Source of the DNA: Streptomyces tardus
Lineage (GTDB): Bacteria; Actinomycetota; Actinomycetes; Streptomycetales; Streptomycetaceae
Length of the DNA stretch: 64,000 nucleotides
Direction of reading: 5' to 3'
NCBI RefSeq assembly: GCF_018101125.2
Contig: NZ_JAELVF020000001.1
Span: 355,189 to 419,188 of the forward strand
Numbering within the stretch: the stretch's first letter is position 1; every line of letters begins with the position of its first letter. The notes under the pieces were generated by a model. It did no database searches and was not told where the DNA came from. It saw only the letters and a program-made list of their open reading frames with translations. Positions 28,044 through 40,129 of the stretch are shown one piece after another. Position numbers and translations under genes: made by a program.

Positions 28044-28892
28044 TCAGTGCTGGTAGAAGCCCTCGCCGCTCTTGCGTCCCAGGTCGCCCGCGTCGACCAT
28101 CCGACGCATCCGCTCGGGCGCGGCGAACTTCTCGTCCCGCGACTCGGCGTAGATGTTGTCCGCCGCGTGCAGCAGGATGTCGACGCCGGTGAGGTCGGCG
28201 GTGGCCAACGGCCCCATGGCGTGACCGAAGCCCAGGCGGCAGGCGACGTCGATGTCCTCGGCGCTGGCGACGCCGGACTCCTGCAGCTTGGCCGCCTCGA
28301 CCACCAGGGCGGTGATCAGGCGGGTGGTGACGAAGCCGGCGACATCACGGTTGACGACGATGCAGGTCTTGCCCACGCTTTCGGCGAACTCCCTTGTGGT
28401 GGCGAGAGTTTCGTCGCTCGTCTTCAGCCCGCGCACGAGTTCGCAGAGCTTCATCATCGGGACCGGCGAGAAGAAGTGCGCGCCCACGACCTGCTCGGGA
28501 CGCCCGGTGACCGCCGCGATCTTGGTGATCGGGATGGCCGAGGTGTTGGAGGCCAGCACCGCGTCTTCCCGGGTCAGCTTGTCCAGCGCCCGGAAGATCT
28601 CCTGCTTGACCTCGAGCTTCTCGAACACCGCCTCCACGACGATGTCCGCGTCGGACACCGCGTCGAGGTCGGTGGTGGTCGTGATCCGCGCCAGGGCGTC
28701 CGAGGCGTCCTGCTCGCTCAGCTTCTCCTTGGCGACGAACTTGGCGTACGACGCCTCGATGCCGCTCCTGCCGCGAGCCAGCGCCTCATCGGTGACATCC
28801 CGCAGCACCACGTCCCACCCCGCCTGGGCGGAGACCTGGGCGATGCCCGAGCCCATCAGTCCGGCTCCGATGACGGCAAGCTTCCTGGCCAC
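28044..28892 (-). CDS. 3-hydroxybutyryl-CoA dehydrogenase
   Basis: This 282-residue enzyme converts (S)-3-hydroxybutyryl-CoA to acetoacetyl-CoA with NAD(P). The Rossmann motif is VIGAGLMGSGIAQVSAQAG at the start. Catalytic and binding segments are VVEAVFEKLEVK, LASNTSAIPITKIA, GAHFFSPVPMMKLCELV and NRDVAGFVTTRL. The GTG at 28892 gives the usual 282-residue length; an in-frame start 50 codons earlier adds an Arg-rich leader and is rejected. It would act with the thiolase at 8970-10172. Confidence 0.93.
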   Translation of the reverse strand: MARKLAVIGAGLMGSGIAQVSAQAGWDVVLRDVTDEALARGRSGIEASYAKFVAKEKLSEQDASDALARITTTTDLDAVSDADIVVEAVFEKLEVKQEIFRALDKLTREDAVLASNTSAIPITKIAAVTGRPEQVVGAHFFSPVPMMKLCELVRGLKTSDETLATTREFAESVGKTCIVVNRDVAGFVTTRLITALVVEAAKLQESGVASAEDIDVACRLGFGHAMGPLATADLTGVDILLHAADNIYAESRDEKFAAPERMRRMVDAGDLGRKSGEGFYQH

Positions 28893-29308
28893 GTGTGCGT
28901 CCCCTCTACGTGTCCCCGCCGGCTCGCGGGGTCGGGCACAACACCGGGTGCGCCAGGGGCGGTTGCCCGGTGTGGTGCTGGCTTGGCCGGCCCGCCGCAC
29001 GCGTGCGCGGGACCCGGTGCACGACGTCCGCCGGTCCCGCACGATCTGCGGCCGGGCGACGGAGCGTCAGTGCTCTCAGGCGGAGACTAGCGTCCGTGGG
29101 CGCTCGGTGGGGAACGAAGAGATGCGCGTCACGTCTCACCAGATGGACATCACACCCGCGAGCGGACCGCTGGTCCCCTCCGTGTTGCCGTGAACGCCGT
29201 GAGTGGTCGGCCGGCCGCCCAAGTCCGGCTTCCACGTGCCGTGTTGGCCGCGGTCGGCCATCTGCGCGGTGCCGGGCCCGGCCCCGGGGGCGGGCGTAGT
29301 CTCGAAGC
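28893..29308. other. 416-base divergent intergenic region
   Basis: No gene recognised between the divergent dehydrogenase and cobalamin adenosyltransferase genes. It must carry both promoters. No riboswitch-like fold was noticed. Confidence 0.45.
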
Positions 29309-29881
29309 ATGGTCAATCTGACGCGCATCTACACCCGTACCGGCGACAAGGGCAGCACTGCTCTGGGCGACATGAGCCGCACCGCCAAGACCGACTCCCG
29401 GATCGCCGCGTACGCCGACGCCAACGAGGCCAACGCCGCGATCGGGGTGGCACTGGCACTCGGCGAGCTGCCCGAGGGCGTGCGAGAGGTCCTGGTACGG
29501 GTGCAGAACGATCTGTTCGACGTGGGCGCGGATCTCAGCACCCCGGTGGTCGCGGAACCGGAGTTCCCACCGTTGCGGGTGGAACAGACCTACGTCGACC
29601 GGCTGGAGGCCGACTGCGACGCCTACAACGCCGAGCTGGAGAAGCTGCGCAGCTTCATCCTCCCCGGAGGCACCGCGGGCGCCGCCCTGCTCCACCAGGC
29701 ATGCACCGTCGTACGCCGTGCCGAGCGCTCCACCTGGCAAGCGATGGAGGAGCACGGAGCGAGCATGAACGCCCTCACCGCCACCTACCTCAACCGCCTC
29801 TCGGACCTGCTGTTCATCCTCGCCCGCACCGCCAACAAGTCGGTCGGGGACGTGCTGTGGGTGCCGGGCGAGAACCGCTGA
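29309..29881 (+). CDS. PduO-type cob(I)alamin adenosyltransferase
   Basis: This 190-residue enzyme makes adenosylcobalamin from ATP and cob(I)alamin. The N-terminal IYTRTGDKGSTALGDMSRTAKTD is the ATP-binding signature, and YADANEANAAIGVAL and LEKLRSFILPGG match the PduO fold. It ends with LSDLLFILARTANK. Adenosylcobalamin is the cofactor of methylmalonyl-CoA mutase, so it ties in with meaB and the epimerase to the left. Confidence 0.93.
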   Translation: MVNLTRIYTRTGDKGSTALGDMSRTAKTDSRIAAYADANEANAAIGVALALGELPEGVREVLVRVQNDLFDVGADLSTPVVAEPEFPPLRVEQTYVDRLEADCDAYNAELEKLRSFILPGGTAGAALLHQACTVVRRAERSTWQAMEEHGASMNALTATYLNRLSDLLFILARTANKSVGDVLWVPGENR

Positions 29882-29902
29882 CACCCGTGCCCCGGGCCGC
29901 CC

Positions 29903-30574
29903 TCAGCGCCCGCCCGGCCCGGGGTACGACTCCTCGGCGCGATCCCGATCCGGGTCGGCGTACCGGTCGACGCGGTGGGCGGGCTCCCGGTCCTGCCGGT
30001 GGGCGGGCTGCCCGGCCTGCGGCGCCGCTACCGGTGCGGGCTCCGGGCCGCGCTTGGGCCAGAGCGTGTAACTCCCGGCCCAGATCACGCAGATGACCGT
30101 GACGAAGCCCATCTTGGCCTGCCACTCCCGCAGCGTCGTCGACCGGCCGTCGTCGCCCACGTACAGAATCGCGGCCTGGAGCAGCACCGCCGCGATGCCC
30201 GCGCCGAGGATCGCCCGCGCCGCCATCTTCCACTCGTGCAGCGCCCGTGCCATCCCGTACCTGGGCGGTTTCACCGGACGCGGGGCGCCTGCGAAACGGT
30301 GGGCGAAGTGGCCGTCGGCCCAGCGGATGAAGTAGTGGGCGTGGGTGACGGTGAAGCCGATGTAGACGGCCGCCAGCCCGTGCTTGAAGCCGGGGGTCGC
30401 GCCGTTGCGCAGGTCGACGGCGGTGACGGCGAGCAGCAGCACTTCCAGCAGCGGCTCGCAGAGCAGAACGGCGGCGCCCAGGCGTGGCATCCGTGCCAGA
30501 TAGCGAAGCGCCAGCCCGGCGGCGAGGAGCACCCAGAAGGCGACCTCGCAGATGACGATCAGAGCGACGATCAC
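29903..30574 (-). CDS. Conserved actinomycete integral membrane protein
   Basis: This 223-residue protein has five or six hydrophobic helices ([95 protein letters not shown]). The last 45 residues are polar and Pro/Arg-rich. I do not recognise a named family. It is convergent with the adenosyltransferase gene, 21 bases apart. Confidence 0.8.
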   Translation of the reverse strand: MIVALIVICEVAFWVLLAAGLALRYLARMPRLGAAVLLCEPLLEVLLLAVTAVDLRNGATPGFKHGLAAVYIGFTVTHAHYFIRWADGHFAHRFAGAPRPVKPPRYGMARALHEWKMAARAILGAGIAAVLLQAAILYVGDDGRSTTLREWQAKMGFVTVICVIWAGSYTLWPKRGPEPAPVAAPQAGQPAHRQDREPAHRVDRYADPDRDRAEESYPGPGGR

Positions 30575-30775
30575 GTCGGTTTCAGCCCTTCCCGCGGAGT
30601 CGGTTTGCTGTCTCCAGCTTCCTCCGCGGACGGGCCGAAACCGTCGTCACCGGCGACGATCCCGTACTGCATCCTTCGATGTACCCGTCGGGCCGGGTGT
30701 GCGGTGTTCCCGGCACCGGCGGCCCGGCAGTCCTGCGGCACCCCGCCGGCCGGGCCTCGACTCCGGCGCCCGGGC

Positions 30776-31552
30776 TCAGAGCACGATGCCGAGGACGAGC
30801 AGCACCGCGCCGCCCAGCAGGATCACTCCGGCCATCGTGCCGCCGATCATCAGCTCGCGCGTCTCGTCCTTCAGCAGCTCCCGCTCGGACTTGGCGGAGA
30901 CGATGTACTCACCGGCCTCGGCGGGCTTGCCGATCTCCAGATAGCCGTTGACGTCGCTCGCCTCGCCGTGGATGAAGAGCTGCACGCCCTCGCGCAGCAC
31001 CCACTCCTCGTGCTTGAAGCCGATGGTGCCGCCGTCGCCTCCGAAGGTGAGCGGGCCGACGCTGACGCCGCCCCTGCTCCCCTGCTGCTGGACGAACTTG
31101 TTCAGCGGCTTCGACGCCCCGACGACGTCCGCGCCCGAGGGCCGCACCACCACCTTGCCGCTCGCGTCCTCGACGAAGAACGCGGTGCCGCTGCGGTGTT
31201 GGGAGACGACCTCGTGACGGGTCTCCTTGCGGCGGCGCCCCTTGCCGTCCCTGCGGTACTCCTCGTACTTGCGGGTGATCTTGTGTCGGTGCCACACGCA
31301 CGGGATCTCTTTGAGCTGCGAGGTGATCAGCCCGTCCCGGTGCGCCAGGGCGACCCCGACCACCTCGCACGGGTAGCGGAAGTGGCCCGGCCCTGCGGCT
31401 TCCGCGGCGGCCTGCTGCATGGCACGCAGATCGCTGATCGTCACGGTCTCGGTGCGCTCGAGCCGGTTTATTCGCTCGTTGGTCCCCCGGACCTTCCACG
31501 CCACCAGGGCTCCGAACGCCAGCGCGGCCAGCCCGATCAGAATCATCGCCAT
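30776..31552 (-). CDS. GIDE-domain (MULAN-like) membrane protein
   Basis: This 258-residue protein starts MAMILIGLAALAFGAL behind GGGAGG; the longer frame is rejected. An N-terminal helix is followed by the GIDE domain: FRYPCEVVGVALAHRDGLITSQL, VWHRHKITRKYEEYRRDGK, GTAFFVEDASGKVVVRPSGA, EEWVLREGVQLFIHGEASD. A C-terminal helix is GTMAGVILLGGAVLLVLGIVL. The eukaryotic homologue MULAN is a mitochondrial E3 ligase with a RING finger; no RING is present here. Bacterial function is unknown. Confidence 0.85.
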   Translation of the reverse strand: MAMILIGLAALAFGALVAWKVRGTNERINRLERTETVTISDLRAMQQAAAEAAGPGHFRYPCEVVGVALAHRDGLITSQLKEIPCVWHRHKITRKYEEYRRDGKGRRRKETRHEVVSQHRSGTAFFVEDASGKVVVRPSGADVVGASKPLNKFVQQQGSRGGVSVGPLTFGGDGGTIGFKHEEWVLREGVQLFIHGEASDVNGYLEIGKPAEAGEYIVSAKSERELLKDETRELMIGGTMAGVILLGGAVLLVLGIVL

Positions 31553-31608
31553 GGTGCCTCCCCCAGTGCCGTGCGGAACGTCGGAGACTCTACCGGCGGC
31601 ATGCTGGG

Positions 31609-32916
31609 ATGGACCATGTGACTGTCGCGACCCCCGCACCGGACGGTGCCCCGCCCGCCGAGCACCGACACCCGCGGCTGCGCCCGCACCGCGACGATGT
31701 GCTGATCGCGCTCGCCGGTGCGGTCGGCGGGCTCTTCCTCTGGTCCCTCGGCCTCTTCAACAACGTCCAGCAGGCCGACCGGTACGGCGTCCACAGCCTG
31801 ATCCCGCTCGCGGTGATGTGCCTGGCGGTGCTCGGCCGACGCACTGCCCAACCGTGGGCGGTACTGGTCGGGCTGCTCGCCCTGGTCGGTGATCTGTTCA
31901 CCGCCTCGCTGCTGGTGACGATCCTGCTCTTCTCCGACCTCGTCTACGCCGCGGTGATGTACGGCAACGCGCGGCTCTCCCGTGCCATGGTCCCCGCCAG
32001 CGTCGCCCTGACACTGGCCACCACCATCGGGGCGCTCGCCGCGCTGGGCGATCCGGAGGCGTTCCTGATCGGCCTGGTGGTCAGCCTCGTCACCACCTTC
32101 CCGGCCGGCACCGGGCTGCTGGTCCGCCGGCACCGCGAGGAGGCCGCGTACGAACGGCTGCGCGCCGAACAGACCGCGCTGCTGGCCGAGATGGACCGCA
32201 CCCAGGCGGTGAACGCCGAACGGGCCCGGATGGCACGGGAGTTGCACGACGTGGTGGCCGGGCACCTGTCGGCCATCGCCGTGCACTCCACCGCGGCCCA
32301 GACCCTCGACGACCACGCCGCGACCCAACGCGCCCTCGGCGTCATCCGGGACAACAGCGTGCAGGGACTGGCCGAGATGCGCCGGCTGATCGAGCTGCTG
32401 CGCACCACCGGCGGCGAGGACGGGGAGCCCGCGCCCGTACCGACCCTCGCCGGGCTGCCCGCCCTGGTGGAACGGGCCCGCGGCAGCGGTGCCGAGCACG
32501 GGCTGCGCTTCGTGCTCGACCACGAGCGCGACGGCGCCGCGGTTGCGCCGCGGCTGCCCGCGCCGGTCGAACTGGCCGCCTACCGACTCGTCCAGGAGTC
32601 GCTCACCAACGCCCTGAAGCACTCCGGGCCGGGCACGGTCACCGTACGTCTCGTCCGGGAACGCACCGGGGCGGGCACGGCACCGAACGGGACGGCGGGC
32701 GGCGGCGCAGGCACGACCGCGGAGGCTCTCGTCGTCACCGTCGAGAACCCGCTGGGCCCGGACGCCGCACCGCGCGTACCGGGTACGGGCACCGGCCTGG
32801 TAGGCATGCGGGAACGAGTGGCCCTGCTGGGCGGCGACTTCAACGCCGGTCCGCAGCAGGGGAGTTGGCTGGTGCGTGCGGTACTTCCGCTGGACGAAGG
32901 AGCTGGACACAGGTGA
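31609..32916 (+). CDS. NarL/DegS-type sensor histidine kinase
   Basis: This 435-residue kinase has about four to five N-terminal helices up to residue 172, a short coiled linker, then the HisKA_3 segment ARMARELHDVVAGHLSAIAVHS with His213. The ATPase domain includes LVQESLTNALKHS and GTGTGLVGMRERVALLGG. The start is close to a divergent gene (56 bases), so its promoter lies within it. It overlaps the response regulator by four bases. Confidence 0.92.
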   Translation: MDHVTVATPAPDGAPPAEHRHPRLRPHRDDVLIALAGAVGGLFLWSLGLFNNVQQADRYGVHSLIPLAVMCLAVLGRRTAQPWAVLVGLLALVGDLFTASLLVTILLFSDLVYAAVMYGNARLSRAMVPASVALTLATTIGALAALGDPEAFLIGLVVSLVTTFPAGTGLLVRRHREEAAYERLRAEQTALLAEMDRTQAVNAERARMARELHDVVAGHLSAIAVHSTAAQTLDDHAATQRALGVIRDNSVQGLAEMRRLIELLRTTGGEDGEPAPVPTLAGLPALVERARGSGAEHGLRFVLDHERDGAAVAPRLPAPVELAAYRLVQESLTNALKHSGPGTVTVRLVRERTGAGTAPNGTAGGGAGTTAEALVVTVENPLGPDAAPRVPGTGTGLVGMRERVALLGGDFNAGPQQGSWLVRAVLPLDEGAGHR

Positions 32917-33569
32917 GCGCAGTACGGGTGTTGGTCGCGGAGGACCAGGCGGCTGTCCGGTCGGGGCTGGTCCTCATCCTCGACAACGCGCCCGGCATCG
33001 AGGTGGTCGCCGAGGCCGCCGACGGCAAGGAGGCGGTCGCACTCGCCCGCCGACTGCGTCCGGACCTGGTCCTGATGGACGTCCAGATGCCCCGGCTGGA
33101 CGGGGTCGCCGCCACCCGGGCGCTCACCGCCGACGCCGTCTGCGACGTGCTGGTGCTCACCACTTTCGACCTCGACGAGTACGTCTTCGGGGCGCTGCGC
33201 GCGGGCGCGGCCGGCTTCCTCCTCAAGGACACCGACGCCGCCACCCTCGTCGAGGCGGTGCGCACGGTGGCACGCGGCGACGGCATGATCTCCCCCGCCG
33301 TCACCCGGCGTCTGATCCGCCAGTTCGCCTCCCCCGCGGCAGCGCCCGGTCGTACGCCTCCGCCGGAGCTGGCCACCCTCACGGCCAGGGAGCGCGAGGT
33401 GCTCGCCCGCCTCGGCGAGGGCCTGTCCAACGCGCAGATCGCCGGCGCGCTGTCGATGGCCGAGGCGACCGTGAAGACCCACGTCAGCAGGCTGCTGCAC
33501 AAGCTCGGCCTGAAAAGCCGTACGCAGGCAGCGGTGCTTGCCGGAGAATGGGGCGTACGCGGCGACTGA
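32913..33569 (+). CDS. NarL-family response regulator
   Basis: This 218-residue protein starts at a GTG that overlaps the kinase stop. The receiver domain has phosphoacceptor Asp56 in LVLMDVQMPRLDG and Lys in FLLKDTD. The LuxR-type DNA-binding helix-turn-helix at the C-terminus includes LTAREREVLARLGEGLSNAQIA and EATVKTHVSRLLHKLGLKSR. It forms a two-component pair with the upstream kinase. The target genes are unknown. Confidence 0.93.
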   Translation: MSAVRVLVAEDQAAVRSGLVLILDNAPGIEVVAEAADGKEAVALARRLRPDLVLMDVQMPRLDGVAATRALTADAVCDVLVLTTFDLDEYVFGALRAGAAGFLLKDTDAATLVEAVRTVARGDGMISPAVTRRLIRQFASPAAAPGRTPPPELATLTAREREVLARLGEGLSNAQIAGALSMAEATVKTHVSRLLHKLGLKSRTQAAVLAGEWGVRGD

Positions 33570-33583
33570 GAGGCGGACCGCCA

Positions 33584-34201
33584 GTGGACACGGACAGCAC
33601 AGCGCCGCCCGCGGTACGGCTGCGCGAAGCGGTCGGCGAGGACAGCCCGTTCCTCGTGGAGATGCTGGGCGCCGCGGCCAACTGGTCACCGGAGCGGGAG
33701 CAGGTCAGCCGCGTCCATCTGCTCGCCGACCGGGCCACCGCGCGCTATGTCGAAGGCTGGCCGCGCACGGGCGACCTCGGGCTGATCGCCGAGACCGCGC
33801 AGCAGGAGCCGGTGGGCGCGGCCTGGCTGCGGCTCTTCCCCGCGGAGGACGCCGGATACGGCTTCGTCGGCCCGGACGTGCCGGAGCTGAGCCTGGGGGT
33901 GGTGCCGCCGTGGCGTGGGCGGGGCGTGGGACGTGCACTTCTGAGGGGGCTGCGGGGGCTGGCCCGCGAGGCGGGCCACCAGGAGCTCTCGCTGAGCGTC
34001 GAACGGGCCAACAGGGCGCGCGAGCTCTATCTCTCCGAGGGGTTCACCACCGTGCGCGCTGACGGCGACGCGGACACCATGGCGCTCTCGCTCCACTCCG
34101 ACTTCCAGCGGCCCGCGCGAGCGCCCCGAGCAGTACGGCCGACGCCGGCGACCCAGGGCGGCTGCGGCGGTCCGGAAACCCCCCGGTTCAGGCGACGTTG
34201 A
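33584..34201 (+). CDS. GNAT family N-acetyltransferase
   Basis: This 205-residue enzyme starts at a GTG following GAGG. The acetyl-CoA pyrophosphate loop ELSLGVVPPWRGRGVGRALL and the following helix are plain. ANRARELYLSEGFTTVR is the C-terminal GNAT beta-strand and tail. It lies 14 bases after the response regulator, so it is probably co-transcribed. The end overlaps the convergent DUF2550 gene by 14 bases, and the last 30 residues look like non-conserved readthrough sequence. Confidence 0.85.
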   Translation: MDTDSTAPPAVRLREAVGEDSPFLVEMLGAAANWSPEREQVSRVHLLADRATARYVEGWPRTGDLGLIAETAQQEPVGAAWLRLFPAEDAGYGFVGPDVPELSLGVVPPWRGRGVGRALLRGLRGLAREAGHQELSLSVERANRARELYLSEGFTTVRADGDADTMALSLHSDFQRPARAPRAVRPTPATQGGCGGPETPRFRRR

Positions 34202-34640
34202 CGCGCTGGCCGGGCGGGGCCGCCTCCAGCCAGGCGAGGAAACCGGTGAGCGCGTCCTCGCTCATCGCCAGCTCCACCCGCGTGCCCTGCAAGCGGCAGG
34301 CGAGCACGACGGCGTCGGACAGGAGCGCCAGCTCTTCCTCGCCCTGCGGGGTACGACGCTCCAGCACCTCGATCGCCTCGCGCTGGAGCAGCCGTCGCGG
34401 GCGGGGCGCGTAGGAGAAGACGCGGAACCACTCCACCCGGTCGCCCCGGTAGCGGGCAACGCCGTAGCTCCAGCCCTTGCCCTTGGAGTCGACGGAGTGC
34501 TCGGCGGGGATGTCCCAGCGCAGACTGCAGTCAAACGTTCCTCCGGAACGCTGGATGAGCCGGCGGCGCAGACCGAAGACGAACAGTCCCAGCACCACAA
34601 GCAGCAGGAACAGTCCGCACAGCAGCAGAGCGAGGACCAT
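34188..34640 (-). CDS. DUF2550 family protein
   Basis: This 150-residue protein has one N-terminal helix (VLALLLCGLFLLLVVLGLFV) followed by a cytosolic domain with WSYGVARYRGDRVEWFRVFS and RLQREAIEVLERRTP. DUF2550 always sits beside atpC in actinomycetes, as here (137 bases away, same strand). Function is unknown. Confidence 0.92.
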   Translation of the reverse strand: MVLALLLCGLFLLLVVLGLFVFGLRRRLIQRSGGTFDCSLRWDIPAEHSVDSKGKGWSYGVARYRGDRVEWFRVFSYAPRPRRLLQREAIEVLERRTPQGEEELALLSDAVVLACRLQGTRVELAMSEDALTGFLAWLEAAPPGQRVNVA

Positions 34641-34708
34641 CGTTCACTGACCTCCTCGCTCAATCCCGCGCATCCGCACGCCCGGTGCGGAACGCATCTG
34701 TGATGGCT

Positions 34709-34757
34709 TCAGCCGCGGACCGGCAAGGAACAGTGTTCCAGGCCCGTCCGCGGCTGA
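34709..34757 (-). terminator. atp operon terminator
   Basis: A 12-base-pair outer stem (34709-34720 with 34746-34757) encloses an inner GGAACA/TGTTCC stem, 20 bases past the atpC stop and before DUF2550. Confidence 0.65.
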
Positions 34758-34776
34758 GTGACGACTCGATTCGGGC

Positions 34777-35169
34777 TCAGCGTGCGACCGCCACAGCCCG
34801 GATACGGACATCCGCGCGCCGCTCGGCGGCGGCGTCCTGATCGGCCTTCGCGGCGTCCAGCGCACGCTCCGCGCGCTCGACGTCGATCTCGTACGACAGC
34901 TCGGCGATCTCGGCGAGAAGCGAGAGCTTGTCGTCCGCGAAGGAGATGAACCCGCCGTGCACCGCGGCGATCACGGTGCCGTCCTTGCCCAGCTGGTCCT
35001 CACCGGTCGTACGGATGGTGACCGGGCCGGACGCCAGCACACCCAGCAGTGGCTGGTGGCCGGGCATGATGCCGATCTCACCCGACGAGGTGCGCGCGAC
35101 GACCAGGCTGGCCTTGCCCGACCAGACCTTGCGGTCGGCGGCGACCAACTCGACGTGCAGCTCAGCCAC
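34777..35169 (-). CDS. atpC: ATP synthase epsilon subunit
   Basis: This 130-residue subunit of the F1 central stalk inhibits ATP hydrolysis. It begins MAELHVELVAADRKVWSG and contains IMPGHQPLLGVLASGPV (beta-sandwich), then a C-terminal helical hairpin with ERAERALDAAKADQDA. It is last in the operon. A strong hairpin lies between it and atpD. Confidence 0.97.
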   Translation of the reverse strand: MAELHVELVAADRKVWSGKASLVVARTSSGEIGIMPGHQPLLGVLASGPVTIRTTGEDQLGKDGTVIAAVHGGFISFADDKLSLLAEIAELSYEIDVERAERALDAAKADQDAAAERRADVRIRAVAVAR

Positions 35170-35225
35170 AGTGGCTCCTCTACAGGGGTGTTACTGGGGT
35201 TGTCACAGGATAGGGGGTGTGCCGT

Positions 35226-35255
35226 GGTCGGGGGCGGGCGGACCCGCCCCCGACC
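35226..35255 (-). terminator. Hairpin in the atpD-atpC intercistronic gap
   Basis: A 13-base-pair perfect GC stem (35226-35238 with 35243-35255) and a four-base loop begin 12 bases after the atpD stop. It may lower atpC expression or stabilise the upstream mRNA. Confidence 0.5.
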
Positions 35256-35266
35256 GGAAGCGGGAG

Positions 35267-37638
<2,372 letters not shown>

Positions 37639-37640
37639 CG

Positions 37641-39212
37641 TCAGCCCTCGCCCAGCAGCTTGCCGTCCGCGGTCTCGAACTGCTGCTTGAAGGAGTTGAC
37701 GGTCTCACGCAGCTTCTGGAGCGTGTCGTCGGACATCTTGGCACCCTCGCGGATGCTCGTCATGAGGTCCTTGTGCTCGCGGCGCATGAAGTCCAGCAGC
37801 TCGGTCTCGAAGCGACGGATGTCGGCGACCGGGACCTCGTCCATCAGGCCGTTGGTGCCCGACCAGACGGAGACGACCTGCTCCTCGGTCGGGAACGGCT
37901 TGTACTGCGGCTGCTTCAGCAGCTCGACCATCCGCTGACCGCGCTCCAGCGACGACTTGGACGCGGCGTCCAGGTCCGAACCGAAGGCGGCGAACGCCTC
38001 CAGCTCACGGAACTGGGCCAGGTCCACACGGAGCGAACCGGTGATCTGCCGGATCGCCCTGTGCTGGGCGGAACCACCCACGCGGGAGACCGAGATACCG
38101 ACGTTCAGCGCCGGCCGCTGGCCCGCGTTGAACAGGTCCGACTCCAGGAAGCACTGGCCGTCGGTGATGGAGATGACGTTGGTCGGAATGAACGCCGACA
38201 CGTCGTTCGCCTTGGTCTCGACGATCGGCAGACCGGTCATCGAACCGGCGCCCATCTCGTCGGAGAGCTTGGCGCAGCGCTCCAGCAGCCGGGAGTGCAG
38301 GTAGAAGACGTCACCCGGGTACGCCTCACGGCCCGGCGGACGACGCAGCAGCAGCGAGACGGCGCGGTAGGCGTCGGCCTGCTTGGACAGGTCGTCGAAG
38401 ACGATCAGGACGTGCTTGCCCTGGTACATCCACTCCTGGCCGATGGCCGAACCGGTGTACGGCGCCAGGTACTTGAAGCCGGCCGGGTCGGACGCGGGCG
38501 CGGAGACGATCGTCGTGTACTCCAGCGCGCCGGCCTCCTCCAGGGCACCGCGCACGGACGCGATGGTGGAGCCCTTCTGGCCGATGGCGACGTAGATGCA
38601 GCGGACCTGCTTCTTCGGGTCGCCGCTGCGCCAGTTGGCGCGCTGGTTGATGATCGTGTCGACCGCGAGCGCCGTCTTGCCGGTCTGCCGGTCGCCGATG
38701 ATCAGCTGACGCTGACCGCGGCCGATCGGGGTCATGGTGTCGACGGCCTTGTAGCCGGTCTCCATCGGCTCGTGCACCGACTTGCGCTGCATGACCGTGG
38801 GGGCCTGCAGCTCCAGCGCGCGACGACCGGTGGTCTCGATCTCGCCGAGGCCGTCGACCGGGGCGCCCAGCGGGTCCACGACGCGGCCGAGGTAGCCGTC
38901 GCCGACCGGAACCGAGAGCACCTCGCCGGTGCGGTGCACCGGCTGGCCCTCCTCGATGCCGCTGAACTCACCGAGGACGACCGCGCCTACCTCGCGCTCC
39001 TCGAGGTTGAGGGCGAGACCGAGGGTGCCGTCCTCGAACTTCAGCAGCTCGTTCGCCATGACCGAGGGAAGACCCTCGACCTTGGCGATGCCGTCACCGG
39101 CATAGCTGACCGTGCCGACCTCTTCGCGCGAGGCCGCGTCCGGCGAGTACGACTGGACAAAGTCCTCCAGCGCACCCCGGATCTCATCCGGCCGGATCGT
39201 GAGCTCCGCCAT
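37641..39212 (-). CDS. atpA: ATP synthase alpha subunit
   Basis: This 523-residue non-catalytic subunit of F1 starts at 39212 ([19 protein letters not shown]) behind AGCAGGGAA; an in-frame start 17 codons upstream is rejected. The P-loop is [42 protein letters not shown] is the conserved alpha motif. The C-terminal part includes [13 protein letters not shown]. Confidence 0.98.
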   Translation of the reverse strand: MAELTIRPDEIRGALEDFVQSYSPDAASREEVGTVSYAGDGIAKVEGLPSVMANELLKFEDGTLGLALNLEEREVGAVVLGEFSGIEEGQPVHRTGEVLSVPVGDGYLGRVVDPLGAPVDGLGEIETTGRRALELQAPTVMQRKSVHEPMETGYKAVDTMTPIGRGQRQLIIGDRQTGKTALAVDTIINQRANWRSGDPKKQVRCIYVAIGQKGSTIASVRGALEEAGALEYTTIVSAPASDPAGFKYLAPYTGSAIGQEWMYQGKHVLIVFDDLSKQADAYRAVSLLLRRPPGREAYPGDVFYLHSRLLERCAKLSDEMGAGSMTGLPIVETKANDVSAFIPTNVISITDGQCFLESDLFNAGQRPALNVGISVSRVGGSAQHRAIRQITGSLRVDLAQFRELEAFAAFGSDLDAASKSSLERGQRMVELLKQPQYKPFPTEEQVVSVWSGTNGLMDEVPVADIRRFETELLDFMRREHKDLMTSIREGAKMSDDTLQKLRETVNSFKQQFETADGKLLGEG

Positions 39213-39298
39213 CTGGGTTCCCTGCTCTCCTTGTTGGGCCCGTATATATCTGCTACGGCCCAACTCGGGCCGCTAAGTACTGCTTGTTGAGTTGGTGT

Positions 39299-39315
39299 GG
39301 CCGGCTCAGCCGGCC
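39299..39315 (-). terminator. Small hairpin centred on the atpH stop codon
   Basis: GGCCGGC and GCCGGCC flank TCA (the atpH stop read on the plus strand). The stem is 7 pairs with a 3-base loop. A short stable RNA element could affect atpH/atpA processing. It is too short to be confident. Confidence 0.3.
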
Positions 39316-40129
39316 ATCCGCCGCTCGACGTCCTGGATTCGGTCGCCGACGGTGCCGTTCATGACCTCGTCGCCGATCTTCACCAGGATTCCGCCGCGGA
39401 CCTGGGGGTCCACGTCGAGGTTCAGGTGCACCTCACGGCCGTACAGCCGGGTGAGGGCCGCACCGAGACGCCGCTTCTGCTCGTCGCTGAGCGGCACCGC
39501 CGAGGTGACGACTGCCACCGAGCGGTTCCTGCGCTCCGCGGCCAGCTTGGAGAGGGCCTCGAGGCCACCCTCCAGGCTACGTCCCCGCGGCTGACCGACC
39601 AGCCTGATCACCAGACGCTCGGTGGTGGGCCGGGCCCGACCGCCGAGGAGCCGGTGGAGCAGCTCGGTCTGCGCGCTCTTGAACGAGGGCTGGTCGCCCT
39701 TGCCGCTGAGCGCCGCACGCAGGTCGGGCGAGGTGCCGACGATCCGGCCGAAGCGGAAGATCTCGTCCTCCACGTCGTCCAGACTGCCGTCGCGCTCGGC
39801 CGCGGTGAGGTCGGCAACATCCGCCAGTTCCTCGACCGCGTCCGCCAGATCGCGCGGACGCGACCAGCGGGACCTGACCATGCCGGACAGCAGGTCGACG
39901 GTCTCGCCACCGACCTTGTCACCCAGCAGTCGGGCGACCAGCTCGGCCTTGGCCTCGCCTGGCTGCGCCGGGTCGGTGAAGACCCGACGCAACGACACCT
40001 CGCGGTCGAGCAGGGCGGTGACGGCGGCCAGCTCGTCGGCGATCTTGACGGCGTCGACGGAGGTGTTGTCCGTCAGCGCGTCCAGACGCTCCTTCGCTGC
40101 GGCCAGTGCCGTACGGCTCGCCCCGTTCA

